Positions 21,603 to 34,300 of a DNA stretch of 64,000 nucleotides are shown one piece after another. The stretch's first letter is position 1. Each line of letters begins with the position of its first letter. The position numbers and the translations under genes were made by a program. The notes under the pieces were generated by a model. It made no database searches, had not been told where the DNA came from, and worked only from the letters and a program-made list of their open reading frames with translations. This DNA comes from Heliocybe sulcata (lineage: Eukaryota; Basidiomycota; Agaricomycetes; Gloeophyllales; Gloeophyllaceae), in NCBI GenBank assembly GCA_004369045.1, contig ML213504.1, forward strand, positions 1,846,894-1,910,893, in the 5' to 3' direction.

Positions 21603-24600
21603 TCACCCCTTCCTCCCTCCGGATTTGTCCCTGGGATGAGGATCTATAGGCAATCCTTTCCGAACAAGTGAGGGCGACGAAACATATCGGTTGCGATTAA
21701 TCGTATAGCGAGGCCGCTTTGGAGGTTGGACCTGCAGATCTGGCGGCGGAGCGTTCGTCGATGTTTCATTGACGTCCCTTTCTCGCTCTGTAGGAGACTG
21801 TCAAGTTGCGCCAAAGTAACCCTCGATGCGAAAGTACTCACCAGACAGGGTCCGCTTCCTGCCGACGTCACGGTCGTTGTCTCGCGCGCTCTCGGCACGC
21901 GTCCTGTCGGTCTCAACTCGGTAAGGGAGTTCCGACGATTGGCCGGCTGACCGTGAAACCTCCTTGTCACTGATTCGCGCGCGAAGGCTGCCACCAGCAG
22001 GTTCTGGATGGCGACTTGCCGGAGCTCCCTGAGGCATGTGAGGTGCTGGATCCCTGGATGGCCTCCTGTCTCTATCACGTATAGGCTCAGGCTTGCCGCT
22101 TCTTGAGAGGTCGCCTGAAGCCATGGCTCGTGGAGCTGAGGGAGTCGAGGAAGGTAGGGGCTTGGCAGAAGGGCCCTCGGGAACGCGTTTCTCCCCACCC
22201 TGAAAGACGTCAAGACCAATCACTAGTAAAACGTAACAATACTACTCACCGAAACATTCCGGCCGTCCCCATCAGGGCCATCTCGGTCTTTCCTCCGCCG
22301 TTCAGAATCCCTCCCTCGTTCGTGGCCATCCTTGTCAGACGGACGTCTATTTCTCTCATCGCGATGCGCTTCACGTCCGTCTCGCCGTGAACCTCGTTTT
22401 GAGCCTCTGTCGGACTGATGGCAGAATCAGTAACAAGCAAGCCAATCGGAATAATGCAGACGACGTACCTCGTCCTCGTCAAGCCGTCTCCTTTTAATAG
22501 AATCATCCGTAATTGAAGGACGAGACCTCAATGGATCCGGCCTTGTAGGCAGTCCGCGGTCATCAACACCAACAAGCCCCGGAACGCTACCAGGTCCACG
22601 ATCCTTCCTAGAGTCGCGGTCCCTATCTTTATCGTCTCGGCGATGACGATCCCTATCCCGGTCTCTCTCTCTGTCGCGGTCGCGGTCTCGGTCGCGATGA
22701 TCACGATCGCGTTCACGTTCCCTTTCCCTGTCACTATGCCTATCCCGACCACGATCTTTTTCGCGCTCACGTTCCATATCCCGGTCCCTTGCACTGCGAT
22801 CTGCGCGGGAGTCGCGGCGGTCTGGGACGCCCAACTCGCGAGCATCACGGCGAGCGTCTCTCTCTGATCTTCTGTCATCCGTGCGACCTGTATCTGAGCG
22901 GGGCCGACCACCGCTTCCGCGACTGTCTGCACTTGGAGGCCGAGTGCCGGGGCGAGTCGGTGGAGATTGCAGCCGTCGACGAGAAGGTCCAGCATCTTCC
23001 TTCTCCACCGAAGACCTGGTTGTTATGGTCTGCCTCGCCGTCTCACGAAGTTCTTGAGCGGACACCGTCTGGCTCGGCACGGATGGCGGAGGCATGTTGG
23101 CTTGAGGCTCGGCATGAGCACCATTGTCAAGTGATCGGTCCCGCATTCCTACAGGGTGAGGGGATCCCACAGCAGGGGTTAAGGGTCTAGAAAGATCCTT
23201 CTGTGACAGGTCCTTGCGCAGAGGCGATGCGACCGAGGACGGCCGACCAACGTCAGCTGCAACTTGGGCTGCGGCAGCCTTTAGTTGCGCAGCGGCTTTC
23301 CCGTCGACGGAAGCAGGAGGATCAACGTCCATTCTATCGGATGACGTTAACGAAACAGACGCAGGAGAGGCTGCGGCTGCATTATCCGTAGCTTTAGGTT
23401 CAGTGCGGATTCGTTTGACTACTTCAGGGCGAGGGACGCTAGGAGACGCATCTATGAGCAATGGAATCACATGGAATTTTCCCTGCGTACCTCTCCAAGG
23501 CCGATTTAGTGCCACTGACTACAGGCGACTGTTTGTCCCCTTGTGCATGCGATGTCCCATTCAAACCGGCCAATTGAGCGCGAGGCGCCGAAGGTGTGTT
23601 CGAAGGCGAAGCTGCCGAATGACCGTTAGAGGTGTTGGTGTCAGCTGCATTGGGCCGTCCGACTGCCCGAGCCTGCTCGCCATGCAGCCCTGAGGATGCA
23701 GTCTTGCCTTGGGCTGATGAAGCTTGCTGTGCCTGAACATATACGAGTTAACCGGGCTGAGAACGAGAGCAGGGGCGGTTGAGCGTACCTTGAATTCTGG
23801 GGTGAGCCACAAGTGCTCACGCTTTTGCAGACCTGCATGATACCTACGAGCACATCCGTTTGAACCAGGATCAACTTCTAACAGGATGGAACACTCACGC
23901 TCGACCCAGGATCTTCAAGTCGCCTCGTTCTTCTTTCTCTAGGAATCTCCGCATGCAGCTGTCAATGAGAAACCCAGCAGGCGGGGATATGGATCCCAAC
24001 GGGAACACGGGCAGAACCTCCTTCAGCACAACGATAGCGTTGTACACGTGCATGAATTCGCCAGTCTCAATGCATGCTATGAAAGACTGCCAGCCTGTTA
24101 GAGCAAGGTATCTTGATAACGACGGTATTAGGATGCGCACAGTCATGAGTTTCCTGTGCCACTTCCTAACTATCTGGCAGACTTGGCTATGGCTAAGAAG
24201 ATCTTCCACGGAATATTCAGTTTTCGTCGACGGTTTCAGTACCATGCCAGGTAGCACGACACTCTTTCCGCCAACCTTGCTGCGATTATCTTGTATATAG
24301 AATTGTTCATCCTGAAACCATTTTTGTAGATCTGTGAGGATCCCGAGCAAGAACCGGCCTGCAACAGTCCTGATGTATCAGACACTGTTCGTAAAAGTGG
24401 ATATGCTGTCCTGACCGTAGTTTCGAGCCTCGTATTCGCTGCAGGAGAAAACAATGGCCTTTACATGGTCGCCAATAAGCTAAAAGCGACCCTCAGTCCC
24501 TGAGATTTCGTGACTTGGGCGAAACCAACCTTGTCATAGATCTGCAGCGTGGAGAATCCGGGAGTACCCAGTCCGTGCATCACTTTAATGAACTGGACGG

Positions 24601-27600
24601 AGAAATCCGCATCCATGGGCGACATCAGGCATCTCGGCTGTAGGCAGTACTCGACAATTGCTAGCGACACCTCGGCCTTGCTCTTGGGACCTGCTGGACG
24701 CTTCAGAGTATGTCCTGCATGGATGACTAAGGTAGCTGCACTGACTCCGTGAATGTGCGAACCAATGCTGCTTCTCACGCGCAAGCCGTTTAAGCGTAAA
24801 GACCCGCGAGGCGGTTTGCTCTTTGAACTCCTGAGTGAGAGCATTCCCAAAGGCATTGTACCGGTCACGCTTGCTGCGATGGATCACCGCGGTAGCTCTC
24901 TTTGCTCGATCCGATGATCGGTCGGCTGCAGCGTATTTTGAGTCTTCTTGCCGACTCAACGTCCTTAGCGTAGCGCCTTCCTCGTCGTATCTTGTAGCAG
25001 GAGGTGACAGGTCATATGTGGATAGCTGCCAGAAAGTAAGGTAAAATGCCGGGCTGGCGAAGACGTGAATACAACACTATGAAGACCGTACGCAGGACCC
25101 ACGTACCCGAGAACTTGGCTCACTTGCGCAGGGAGTATCTTCTTGACATCATCAAATAGGGCATGCAATTCAGGGAGCCATGGCTGTGGTATTCCCGAGT
25201 CAGAAATCGCAAGGTTCAGCGCATGACTGCCATACCTCGCTGGGAAATGTCGCTGGGGCCAATGCTGACCCGGCGTCCGTTCCTTCCATTACAACATCGT
25301 CTGCCTTGGGAGCGGGCGTGCCAGATTTCCCTTCCACTTCGGACTCTGCCGTGGTGCCCGACTCTCCGGCGGCGGGAGAAGCAACTCGTGATGTCGTAGA
25401 GCTAGGTTCTCGCTTGGCCGTGAGAGCGGCCTTGAGACGCTTCTCCTGCTCTTCGCTCGCCCGGCGTTCCTTCTCTTGCATGGTTAGAGCAGCAGCCTAG
25501 GAGTACAAGCACTTGAGCATATAATGCATGGCAACGGCGAATCAGCGCACCAGGAGCTTTACTTGCAGGACCGGACGATAGATCTGCATACATATGGGCG
25601 GACATATTCCATAGGATTCGCCCAGGTCTGCCAAAGACGGTATGACCTTCGTGGCATAATCATTGGGTGAGACAACGGCGGGTGACGTAAGGAGGTCCAA
25701 GTACTGCAGCAAGACACCATGCGTCTGGAGACAAATGCTCAGGGCCTTAGATGCAAAACAGCCATTAGAATCGCTTACCGTATCAAACAACCCAGAGAGT
25801 GCTTTCAGGGGGGTATCCCTGCCAGCGAAAACACAAGATTGCCGCTGCTGCGCCACCTGAATTAACAAGGGCGTCGCCAGACTAGAGTCCAGCAAAGCCT
25901 TGCCGAGCCTCTGGGGACCCTTCAAGACAGCATCGCTCGGATCCAGACGTGCGCCTCTCGTGGACGACGCCACAGCTTCAATCCGCAGACCGGGTCCCCC
26001 TGCCATCGCCGCGATCTGCGACTCGTTCAAGTTGGGCAACGGCTCGATGCCCGCCATCTTCCAGATCAGCTCGCGCAGCACGACAATCTCCGCCGTCTCG
26101 CCGTTGAGAAGCTGATTGACAATGTACTTGAGAAGCGGCGTCAGATCCGCGCTGTACCTGCGGAACAGCATCCCGGTGAACGACGCGAGACCTATGTAAA
26201 CACGTCATGCCTGGTAAAGGACGAACTCGATGACTGCGACCCACTTTGCAACCAGTCCGCAGTGTTGACACCATCATCCTTGACTCTATTCTTGTTAGGA
26301 TTAGCCAAAGCGTCCAAGATAATATAGAGAAGGACATCGAAGCCCATAGTCGTGACATATCGCAGAGCCTGGATGACGACGCCCGCCAGGTTATCGTACG
26401 CCATGATCTGGTTCACCGCATTCGCAAAGAATATGCACGGATTCGAATGCGCAAGCTTCGCGACCGTCCCCGAAAGCGTGTCCACCGTATTATGCGAAAG
26501 CCGCCGGAGGATCCCCTTGGACTCACGATCAGCCTGCACCTGCCGCACGCGTAGCTCCGAATGCTCCCTGTACGTCTTCGTCTTCCACTCGCCGTACAGC
26601 TGCCACCTCTTCGTCGTCTCATAGTACCTCACAATATTCCAAATCTCCACCGTGCACACGGCGTTGCCTCGTATGAGCGGCAACGCAGGGAGCAAGTAGA
26701 GCCGACAAATCTTGAACCAAAATTTCCGTACAGGATGCTCCGGGTCCGGCTCGCCCACAGGCTTCTTCGTCTCCGGGTCAAGTTGCACCTGCCATCGTAT
26801 CTCTCGTAAGACGCTGCGACACTCCCTCGCCCAAGGGCATTAACACTAGTGTATTCACCGTAGTTGCCATATGGCTGCGCCCCAATCGCAAGAACTTGGT
26901 GAGGAACAGGTTGTCGCGGGAGATATGCACGCTGATATACCGCAGCAGAGGCTCCACCACATCCACCAAGTCGTCCAGAGTGGTAGCGAGTGGTATCCCA
27001 TCCGCCCACCAAGGATAGAAAAACACAAAATCCACCTGGTACGTCGGAGGTGGCGTCGGCGCCCAGAGCGTAATCTTCGGCGTCCGCTGCGGAGGCGTGA
27101 CAACGCGCCCAGCGTCCTTCGAAAACCGCATACTGGGCTGGTCGAAACCCGCCGGCCGCTCCCTCGCAAACACCGAGTCGTACAGCGGCGCAATCGCCAC
27201 CTTGAGGATACGGAGCATGAGATCCGCAAGCTCAGTATGCGCGTCAAACAGCCAAGGATAATGGTTCATGATGTTCATCGCGGGTCGCAGCGCACCCACG
27301 GCCAATAGCGCATCCAGAAACCGAGCCTTATAGTTCAGCACCGGCTTTGGCTCTGCCTTTTTCGTCTCCGCGACAGGTGCTGGCCGCGATTTACTTGACG
27401 AGGGCGCACTGCTAGACTCCAGGGGTGCTGCCAGAGCCAACTGACTAAGCCTCGCGCCAGAAATCCGAGCATCCACAGACGCAAGATATTCCTTATACGC
27501 CTTCTCCATCCCCTGCTCGTCATCGGGACCGATCTGCAAACACGAGCCAAATCAATCTACACCACCACCAACGCAAAAGCACAACGCACATGGGCATACA

Positions 27601-29044
27601 ACTCCTCGAACCCAACAAACCCTTCTCGGACCAGCAAAGCAGCCATAACAAACAAATTCCTTTTCGGCTCCTCCGCACCCGGCGTCTTCCACAGCGTCAG
27701 CGTACGCCCAAGCAGCAATCCATCACCACGCACCTGAGACCGCCAAAACTTGAACCCCAACACCTGCGCCAAAATGCTCTTCCTCGCCGGCACAGGCCTA
27801 AACACGCCCCTTCCCCTCCTCTCCGCCTTCTCCAGCACCTCCTCCACCGTCAACCCCCTATACCCCCCCTCCCCTTCCTCCTCCTCCCGCACCGACCCAT
27901 CCCACTCCGGCCGAAACTCCACCGCCGACCACGCCGACACCGCCAACAGCACCAAAAAGAAGCTATAATGCGTCTCCAGGTGCACCGCAAACACATCCAG
28001 AATCACGTCCAGCGTCCGGTTCGGGTCCAGGTCAAAATAGCCTATCAGCGCGATGATGCGGTCCCAGACCGGCCGCGCGCGCGCCGCGATCTCGCGCCAC
28101 GGCTCGCTGGGCAGGCCCGTGGCGGGGTTGTGCGGCGGCCCGACGCTCGCTGCGAGCTCCGCGATGAGCTTTGCGTACCCTTCAGATTGTTCGCGCAGGA
28201 GGTTGAACTTGTTCTGCTTGTAGCTACCCACCCCGAATTGTCAGCTAATAAAGAAATAGAGAGAGGGGGGAGACAGCACGCACAAAGTCCCCGTCCGCGC
28301 GCGCACCTCCTTCTTCTCAAACGGCCTGTGGTCCCCAATCAACCCCGCATTCTCCAAAAGAGCCGTATCCATCCTCTCCCTACACATGAACCTATCCAAA
28401 ACCCCCGCCACCTGCCCCAAATCAGCCACCTCCCACATCCCACAAAAACCCACCACTCACAATAAGCTCCCTCACAACCCCCGCAACCACAACCCTATCC
28501 GCATCCGTCTGCTTCAGCCCCATCTCCTCCAGGCCCATCTCCAGCGCCCACAGCATATCCACCATTACCTCCCCAAACGCCTCCTTCCTCCTCTCCGCCT
28601 CCCCCTCGCTCCCCCTCGAGCCCTCCGGCAGCGCCCTCACCACCGACTGCACAAACCCCGCCACCTCCTCCGCGCTCATCCGCTTCCCCCACGCAGGCGC
28701 CCCCGACTCGGTCGGGGGGTTCCACACCGCGAGCGCCGACGCAATAAGCGTGTGGTACGCCGTGCTCAGCACCTCCGCGCACCCCGGGTCCGTCGGGTTG
28801 CAATGCGGCGAAATCAGTATACTCCGGCTATCCGCCCACCCAAGTCGAGTCCAGCACAGACGCAAGCGTTCAAGTCGAGTCCACCACAGACGCAAGCATC
28901 CAAGCCAATCCCACCACAAAAACAAGTCCCAAACCCTCATCAACAAAACTCTCCTGCAAGCCAACCAGCAACCACTCACCACTCCGCCTCGCCCCCGCCT
29001 TCCCAATTCTCCAAACATCTTCTAACGTGGTCGACGACATCCAT
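21603..29044 (-). CDS. THO2: THO complex subunit 2
   Basis: Tho2 is the scaffold of the THO complex, which couples transcription elongation to mRNP assembly and export. About 20 exons span 7.4 kb. Early exons: 28980-29044, 28461-28827, 28284-28411, 27590-28223, 26847-27533, 26245-26788, 25563-26191, 25236-25496 and 25107-25183, all phase-checked. The protein, about 2,100 residues, starts MDVVDHVRRCLENWEGGGEA. Hallmarks are YKQNKFNLLREQSEGYAKLI, RWQLYGEWKTKTYREHSEL, FYLTFWQLSTYDLSPPATRY and PRCLMSPMDADFSVQFIKV. The tail from about 22,400 to 22,800 is extremely Arg/Asp/Glu/Ser-rich with many RDRDRE repeats, then SPSLVRKGLPID and a stop at 21603. Such charged tails occur in THO2 and bind nucleic acid. 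Intron 1 (28828-28979, 152 nt) carries a minisatellite. Some middle and C-terminal junctions were inferred from phase alone. Confidence 0.93.
28841..28930 (+). repeat. 30-bp minisatellite in THO2 intron 1
   Basis: Three direct units of 30 bp (28841-28870, 28871-28900, 28901-28930) begin caagtcgagtcc or caagccaatccc and contain cacagacgcaagc variants. Units 1 and 2 differ at only a few positions and unit 3 is more diverged. The array fills most of the intron. Confidence 0.85.
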
Positions 29045-29577
29045 CGCCGTCGCAGCCAGTGGCAAGGTAGTAATGAGGACAGAACCGTCGTGTGGCGTCC
29101 CCCCAGTCTTGTTGTGCGCTGTTGTCCCAAACGGGAAGTGGTTCACGTGGAGACCACGTGGAATGTGGCGTTCCAGATCTCATCACCTCTCGCGACGCTC
29201 TCCAGAGCGTATTGCTGGGTAAAAGACTGTTTCTCCACCGTACATGTGTATTCGTATTCATACGCTGCTACTTGTATCAATATACTAATATTTAACCTAT
29301 CAAAACACGTTCAAGAAAGACTGCATAAGAGTATCGAAACAACAAAGCACCTAACAAAACATGCTCCCCCTTCCCTCGAAACCAATGCACCCCACGCTAT
29401 ACTACATTTTATTATACCACAAGTCCAATAAGCACCCACCCGCCCGCCAACAAGAGCAGCCAGCTGTCACGAAAGCCCAGGCCCGTGTATGCGCCTCCTG
29501 CGTGAAGGACCAGCCCACTCTCCCTCTCGGCACGTCCCCTCCATCCATATCGTTCACCACATCACCCGTCACGACAG
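29045..29577. promoter_or_regulatory. THO2 upstream region / bZIP gene 3' flank
   Basis: This 533-bp stretch precedes the THO2 start codon and follows the stop of the bZIP gene on the same strand. It includes accacgtgg at 29153-29161, whose CACGTG core is a consensus E-box, plus an A/T-rich part with caaaac runs. No coding sequence is seen. Confidence 0.4.
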
Positions 29578-31356
29578 TCAATACCCATACCCCTTCCCTC
29601 CCATCCCCTGCGCGCTCCCAGGCGGGGTCACACTCATCCCCCTAACAGGCTGCCCCATCCCCCCATGCCCCGGCAAGCTCACATTCACCGACACAGGCTG
29701 CGTCTGCCCGTGCCCATTAACTTGCGACACCTGCGGCGCACCCACAATAACAGGCGCAACGCCCGCAGCCCCCACAAGCGCACTCAACCGCGCAATCTCC
29801 TCCCGACTGCTCACCAGCGCGCTCGTCAGCCTCTCATTCTCGTTGCTCAAGAACTCGACTTTGGCTTGGAGCTGCGCCAGCCACGCCTTCTTTCGTTGGC
29901 GGCACTTCAAGGCAGCTATAGTAGATCGACGATTAGATTCAAGTGCATCAATGATGTCAACAAGATACCTACCCTGCCGGTTCCGTTCCAAGAAGTTTCT
30001 CCGCTTCTCCTCCTCTGTCATTGGCTGCTTTTGACCTCGACCATTCTGGCCGCCGTTCTGCAACTGGGTGCCATTGGCCGAACCCATATCGTCGTCGTCA
30101 TCGTCCTCATCACCCAGATCAGTGCCCACGCTTTCGGCACGTCCGGTCCTGCTCAGTACGCTGGCACCCGTGTTGCTCCTCGTCCGCTTGCCCGGGCCCT
30201 TTTGGGGCTGCTGGGGTTGCGGTGTCGGCGACTCGTGTTGGTGGACGCTGGCGTCATACGACTTTCGCTTGGTCCCGCGCTTGCCACTGGCGCCGTTGAC
30301 GGGCGTGCCCTCCTGCTGTCTCTGCATCTCCTCCCGCTTTGTCAGCTCTTGATGGGCCTGACTAAGCAAGAAGAGGCCATTGGCGGCCGTGTTGGCGGCA
30401 TTCGCGGCCGAGTTGACGTAGTCGCCGTTGGCATTCTGCTGGGCGGCTTGCTGGTGAGATGGTATGTGCTGCATCGTGTATTGCTGCGGGATATGGCTTA
30501 TCGACAAGGGATGAGGATTATGAGCAGAGGTCGGTGACGTATGCGACTGCGTAGGGCTGGTGGAGGAGCTACCGTTTGGCTGGCCGTTTGTGGTAGCTGA
30601 TTGAGTTGAGTTGGAGCCGAGCGCGCCGGTGATAGCGCTTAGGGTGTTAGGCGTGATCGTGGGACCCGAGGCGACTCCACCTCCCGGAGCAGCTCCACTG
30701 CCCATCATGGCGAGGAAGGCAGCTGTTCCGGGGCTCGACGGAGGAAAGCTGACTGGTCCGCCCATGAGCGGCGTAAGGCCGGTCCCGGCGGGGGTCAGGC
30801 CGGTGCGAGGGGTCAAGCCAGTGCGAGGCGTAAGCCCAGTGCGGAAAGAGGCGGGATCAAAGGCAGGAGCGGTGGTGTTAGGGGGGTTGTTCTGAGGCCC
30901 AGCGAGCATGGCGGGGGAGAGCGGACCGGAGCGGAGGGAATTTGAGAAGGAAGACGAGTACCAGCCATAGGAGGGATCGGAGGGGGACGAGATGGCGGCG
31001 AGAGGAGGGAGGATGGGTTTGGGGGGAGTAGTGACTTTGTCGCCTGCATGGCCAGAGGCAGTAGAGGACCTCGACTGAGGCCTGTCAATGACGGTGCCGC
31101 GGTCGTCGACAGAGGAGGCTTCAGTGGGAGGACCTAGAGAGTCGCGACGAGTGGTTGCGGAGCGGATAGAGGTAGTGGAATGATGAGAGGAAGCGGAAAA
31201 CGATTGCTCAAAGGGGTTGGGCTCGAGGTCGAAAGCGCGGGGGCGGGGCGGGGGACGTAGAGGTTTGAAGTCTTTGCTGTCGTCGGGGTCATGTGTGGCT
31301 GCAGAAGTGGGGCGGAGCGGAGGAGAAGAGGCGGTGGGGGAAGGGTCGTCGGGCAT
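29578..31356 (-). CDS. Atf1/ATF-CREB-type bZIP transcription factor
   Basis: It is a nuclear DNA-binding protein of the fungal Atf1 group, which usually acts below stress MAP kinases at CRE-like sites. Two exons, 29973-31356 and 29578-29915, give 573 residues. The N-terminus is Pro/Ser-rich (FKPLRPPPRPRAFDLEPNPFEQSF, shown split: FKPLRPPPRPRAF then DLEPNPFEQSF). Between about residues 165 and 215 the motif GLTPRTGLTP is repeated, offering clustered TP sites. The bZIP sits near the C-terminus: RRNFLERNRQ joined to AALKCRQRKKAWLAQLQAKV, then leucine-heptad sequence. The 57-nt intron 29916-29972 splits the basic region, is a multiple of three and contains no stop, so unspliced RNA would encode a 19-residue insertion into the DNA-binding helix. 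The homologue could also be named atf21 or atfA; I leave the symbol open. Confidence 0.92.
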   Translation of the reverse strand: MPDDPSPTASSPPLRPTSAATHDPDDSKDFKPLRPPPRPRAFDLEPNPFEQSFSASSHHSTTSIRSATTRRDSLGPPTEASSVDDRGTVIDRPQSRSSTASGHAGDKVTTPPKPILPPLAAISSPSDPSYGWYSSSFSNSLRSGPLSPAMLAGPQNNPPNTTAPAFDPASFRTGLTPRTGLTPRTGLTPAGTGLTPLMGGPVSFPPSSPGTAAFLAMMGSGAAPGGGVASGPTITPNTLSAITGALGSNSTQSATTNGQPNGSSSTSPTQSHTSPTSAHNPHPLSISHIPQQYTMQHIPSHQQAAQQNANGDYVNSAANAANTAANGLFLLSQAHQELTKREEMQRQQEGTPVNGASGKRGTKRKSYDASVHQHESPTPQPQQPQKGPGKRTRSNTGASVLSRTGRAESVGTDLGDEDDDDDDMGSANGTQLQNGGQNGRGQKQPMTEEEKRRNFLERNRQGRYLVDIIDALESNRRSTIAALKCRQRKKAWLAQLQAKVEFLSNENERLTSALVSSREEIARLSALVGAAGVAPVIVGAPQVSQVNGHGQTQPVSVNVSLPGHGGMGQPVRGMSVTPPGSAQGMGGKGYGY

Positions 31357-34300
31357 AGCGTAGAGAGGACGTCAGTTGGGTGGTTGCGGGAAAAATGACG
31401 CTGGGCAGGGGGCGAGTCTGGTCTGCGCGCAATGACGAATACTGACGTAGCCTATATATACTGGCGGACTTTAAACCCTTATTCCATCAGTGCCTGGGCC
31501 CGGTCGCCCTGCCACCCGCCGGCCCACCTCCTACTGGTCGTCGCCGGTCTCTCCGGCGACACGCGCCGGCCCTTTATGACTAACTGCTCCACTTGCCCAG
31601 ACCTCCCCTATTTATAGTAGCACCCTTTCCGTTTATGACTTCCTATGCAGTTTCCTCGGTGAAGTGCATATACGCAGAATCGGATTTAATACTGCGCGGT
31701 GAATATATTCCGTGCAGCTGCTTCTGATACGTACCACGGCCCATTCCTGCCCATCCTCCCTGAGCCTAACTTATATCTCGTCCGGCCGGCCGGTTCCCTC
31801 CAAGGATATCCCGTAACACATCTCTGGCCCGCATTTGTTATACTGACTGCACCCATGACGCTCGCCGAGTAAACCTCGCCCGGCTCGTCCGCCTCAGTGT
31901 GAACTACAGATGCTCATCCCGAGAGTTTGTCGCTGCAAGTTCTAATCCTGCCTTCTGGCCACGGCCCAGACTATGCGATGCAGCAAACGTGCGGGTGCTG
32001 TCATACGCACGCATGTTCTGGTGGGAAGAACCCTCGGGACATGTACCGTCAGTAGATCTATCTCTGGAAGACTTCTACGCTCCGGCTATCGTTACTGTAT
32101 GCGATCTGACATTCACTGGACTGGCTACCGGATATCACAACGAAAATCAGTACAATCATTCAAACCGTCCGAACTACATCGGCGGGTTCTTCTTCCCATC
32201 TCTACACCGGTATTCGGATCGCAAGATCAATCTCAGACACGGACATCACCACCCCAGGCCCGCACTCCGAACTGCGCGTCGTCTGCTGACCACCAGGTGT
32301 AAAGGGTGCGACCAGCGTTGAATACTGTCATCGGGGAAGGGCTTGTGAAAGATGCACGATCGAGGCTTTTCCCCGCTTCCCCGCGCTGGTCATGCCGCTC
32401 GTGCTCTTCCTACCGCGACAAAGGAGATTGCCACCATCCGTTCCTCCCAAGATGTGATACATAGTCGCCGAGTCTCTTGCGGACTGGGGTTCCCCGCCTA
32501 TACCGCGCCAAGCCAGATTTTGATTCACAGACAACCACTATCCATGACGTTGACCCGCCTCCGGGGTACAGATGCAAGGCGCTCCAAAAGGCATGCAGCA
32601 CGATCGACGCATTTCCCCGCATCGGCCCTTAATCCAAAGATTTGCAGAAGTCAAGCGGGGGCATTGCTCTGAGCGGGTATTGACAGTTGCACACCAGTCA
32701 ACTGTTCAGGCAAGTTTCTCCGCCCCTCTAATCCCGCGGACGGCTGCCTAGTAATTTCAGACCGACGAGGGATCCACGTCGATCTTTCCGCGTTAATAGC
32801 TGGTACTACGCTGCAAGCACTCGTCAACAGAGGCTGCAATTGTTTATGATCTCTACCCATCAGAGCCACAGGTAAGTGTGTATACCCCCGACCCTGAACT
32901 GGCGTGATTTATCGCAACGTGCTCTTAGACCGCACCCCACTTCACATTGTAGCAGTCAAACGCCAGCGCTGAAGCATCCGACTACTAGGGCAGATTCCTA
33001 ACCCGGTCGGTGCAGATGTGCTATCTTTACGACCTTTAGCCCACCGGGCTCTAGGCTTTAATGGCCTTCTTTAACTTCACTAGCTTCCTGCGTTGCGTAC
33101 TTTGTTTTGACCACAGATTCGGATTCTGGGTCGAGAGACGATCGTCGAGCCCGGTTGTGTTCTCAAAACGGCTGATACGATATTCGATCCGGCGCGTGAT
33201 TGGTAGCTGGGTGAGCGTACAAATACCGGCTTGCTGTGAAGACATAGGTCCATGCATCTCGTCCCCCGCTCTATCTCGGGTCTTACGCCGCACATCGTCT
33301 TCATATCGCTCGTCACAGCTGTTGTCTCGGTATAGTGTAGGCATGCCCCATGCCTCACGCTCATCCGTGGCATCCCCATATTCTGTGTACTGGCTCGCGT
33401 CTATCATCTCACCGCAGGCCGGCTGCTGCTCCCCGCCACCCATCGAATTATACGGTCTTGCCCACCGCCGCTCCGCTCGAAAAAATCGATGTGCGGCACA
33501 GAATGCTTGCGCGCGCGGCGGTCTCCTCTGCTCTTCTGTTCGTTCCTTGAGGAGTCTGTCCCCGAGCGTCGAACTTGCTCTTACGAGACACCTGCCTGCC
33601 AGATAGATCAAGGACGGGCGTTCTTGCGACGTCGTGCTCCCTTTTCCGGAGTGTCTTGCCGCGTACACTGTCGATGACCTCTGAGAATGTCCTTCTGTTC
33701 CACCCTTCGTCGTCCTTGCGATGCGTCCCTTGCTCCTTGTGCACGCATGCATTGCGATTCACCTCTACTCCAGTCACGTCGCTGCCTCTAGGCTGAACGA
33801 TACCGTTGAGCCCGCATTGCGTTACTACTACGAGGCCTACCCCGCTAGTACTGCTATCCTGTCCTCTCAGGACTTCCATACAATGTACGCGTCGGCTGGC
33901 GATATTTTGTATGCCCGTTTAGTGGTGCACGAGACGTAGTGAACCTCATCTGAGGCGTTGTACGATACACGAATAGATCGGCCGTACTAATACTGCCCTG
34001 TTCAATATTCAATTCCGAATGGACGTTCATAGGGTATACAGGCCACGAAGGATTGTCATGCCGCATGTATGAACGGCTGTATGGCGCCGAAAGTATACTG
34101 GGCCGGGGCCTTGGGGAAGTGCGCCAACGCAGGGGCCCGACAGTTCTGATCAGATGCATCATTTCAAACTCTCTGAACACCCGCCCCGCCTTCGACGACC
34201 GGAACCGAAACTCTCGTGCCACAAGCCGAGTAGCAACTCCGGAAATGCCACGAAATGATATCAGATATAACTCACCGGTACCCATCACAGCTCGTGGTAT

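Noticed and set aside
27590-28465. 291-codon plus-strand frame and a similar one at 28386-29222
   Set aside because: They are antisense to THO2 exons; the Pro/Gln/His-rich translation is a shadow of GC-biased minus-strand codons.
28958-28979. A 22-nt intron at the end of THO2 exon 1 (gtgagt...ttgcag)
   Set aside because: Too short for spliceosomal removal, and the frame after it lacks THO2 similarity; the acceptor at 28828 restores ECRSILIS.
31899-32321. 140-codon plus-strand frame
   Set aside because: Composition looks like translated noncoding DNA; no domain, splice structure or start context supports it.
33721-33939. 72-residue plus-strand frame with a hydrophobic N-terminus, possible small secreted protein
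   Set aside because: The leader is plausible but the rest has no cysteine pattern or relatives I know, and the frame stands alone among random-looking frames.
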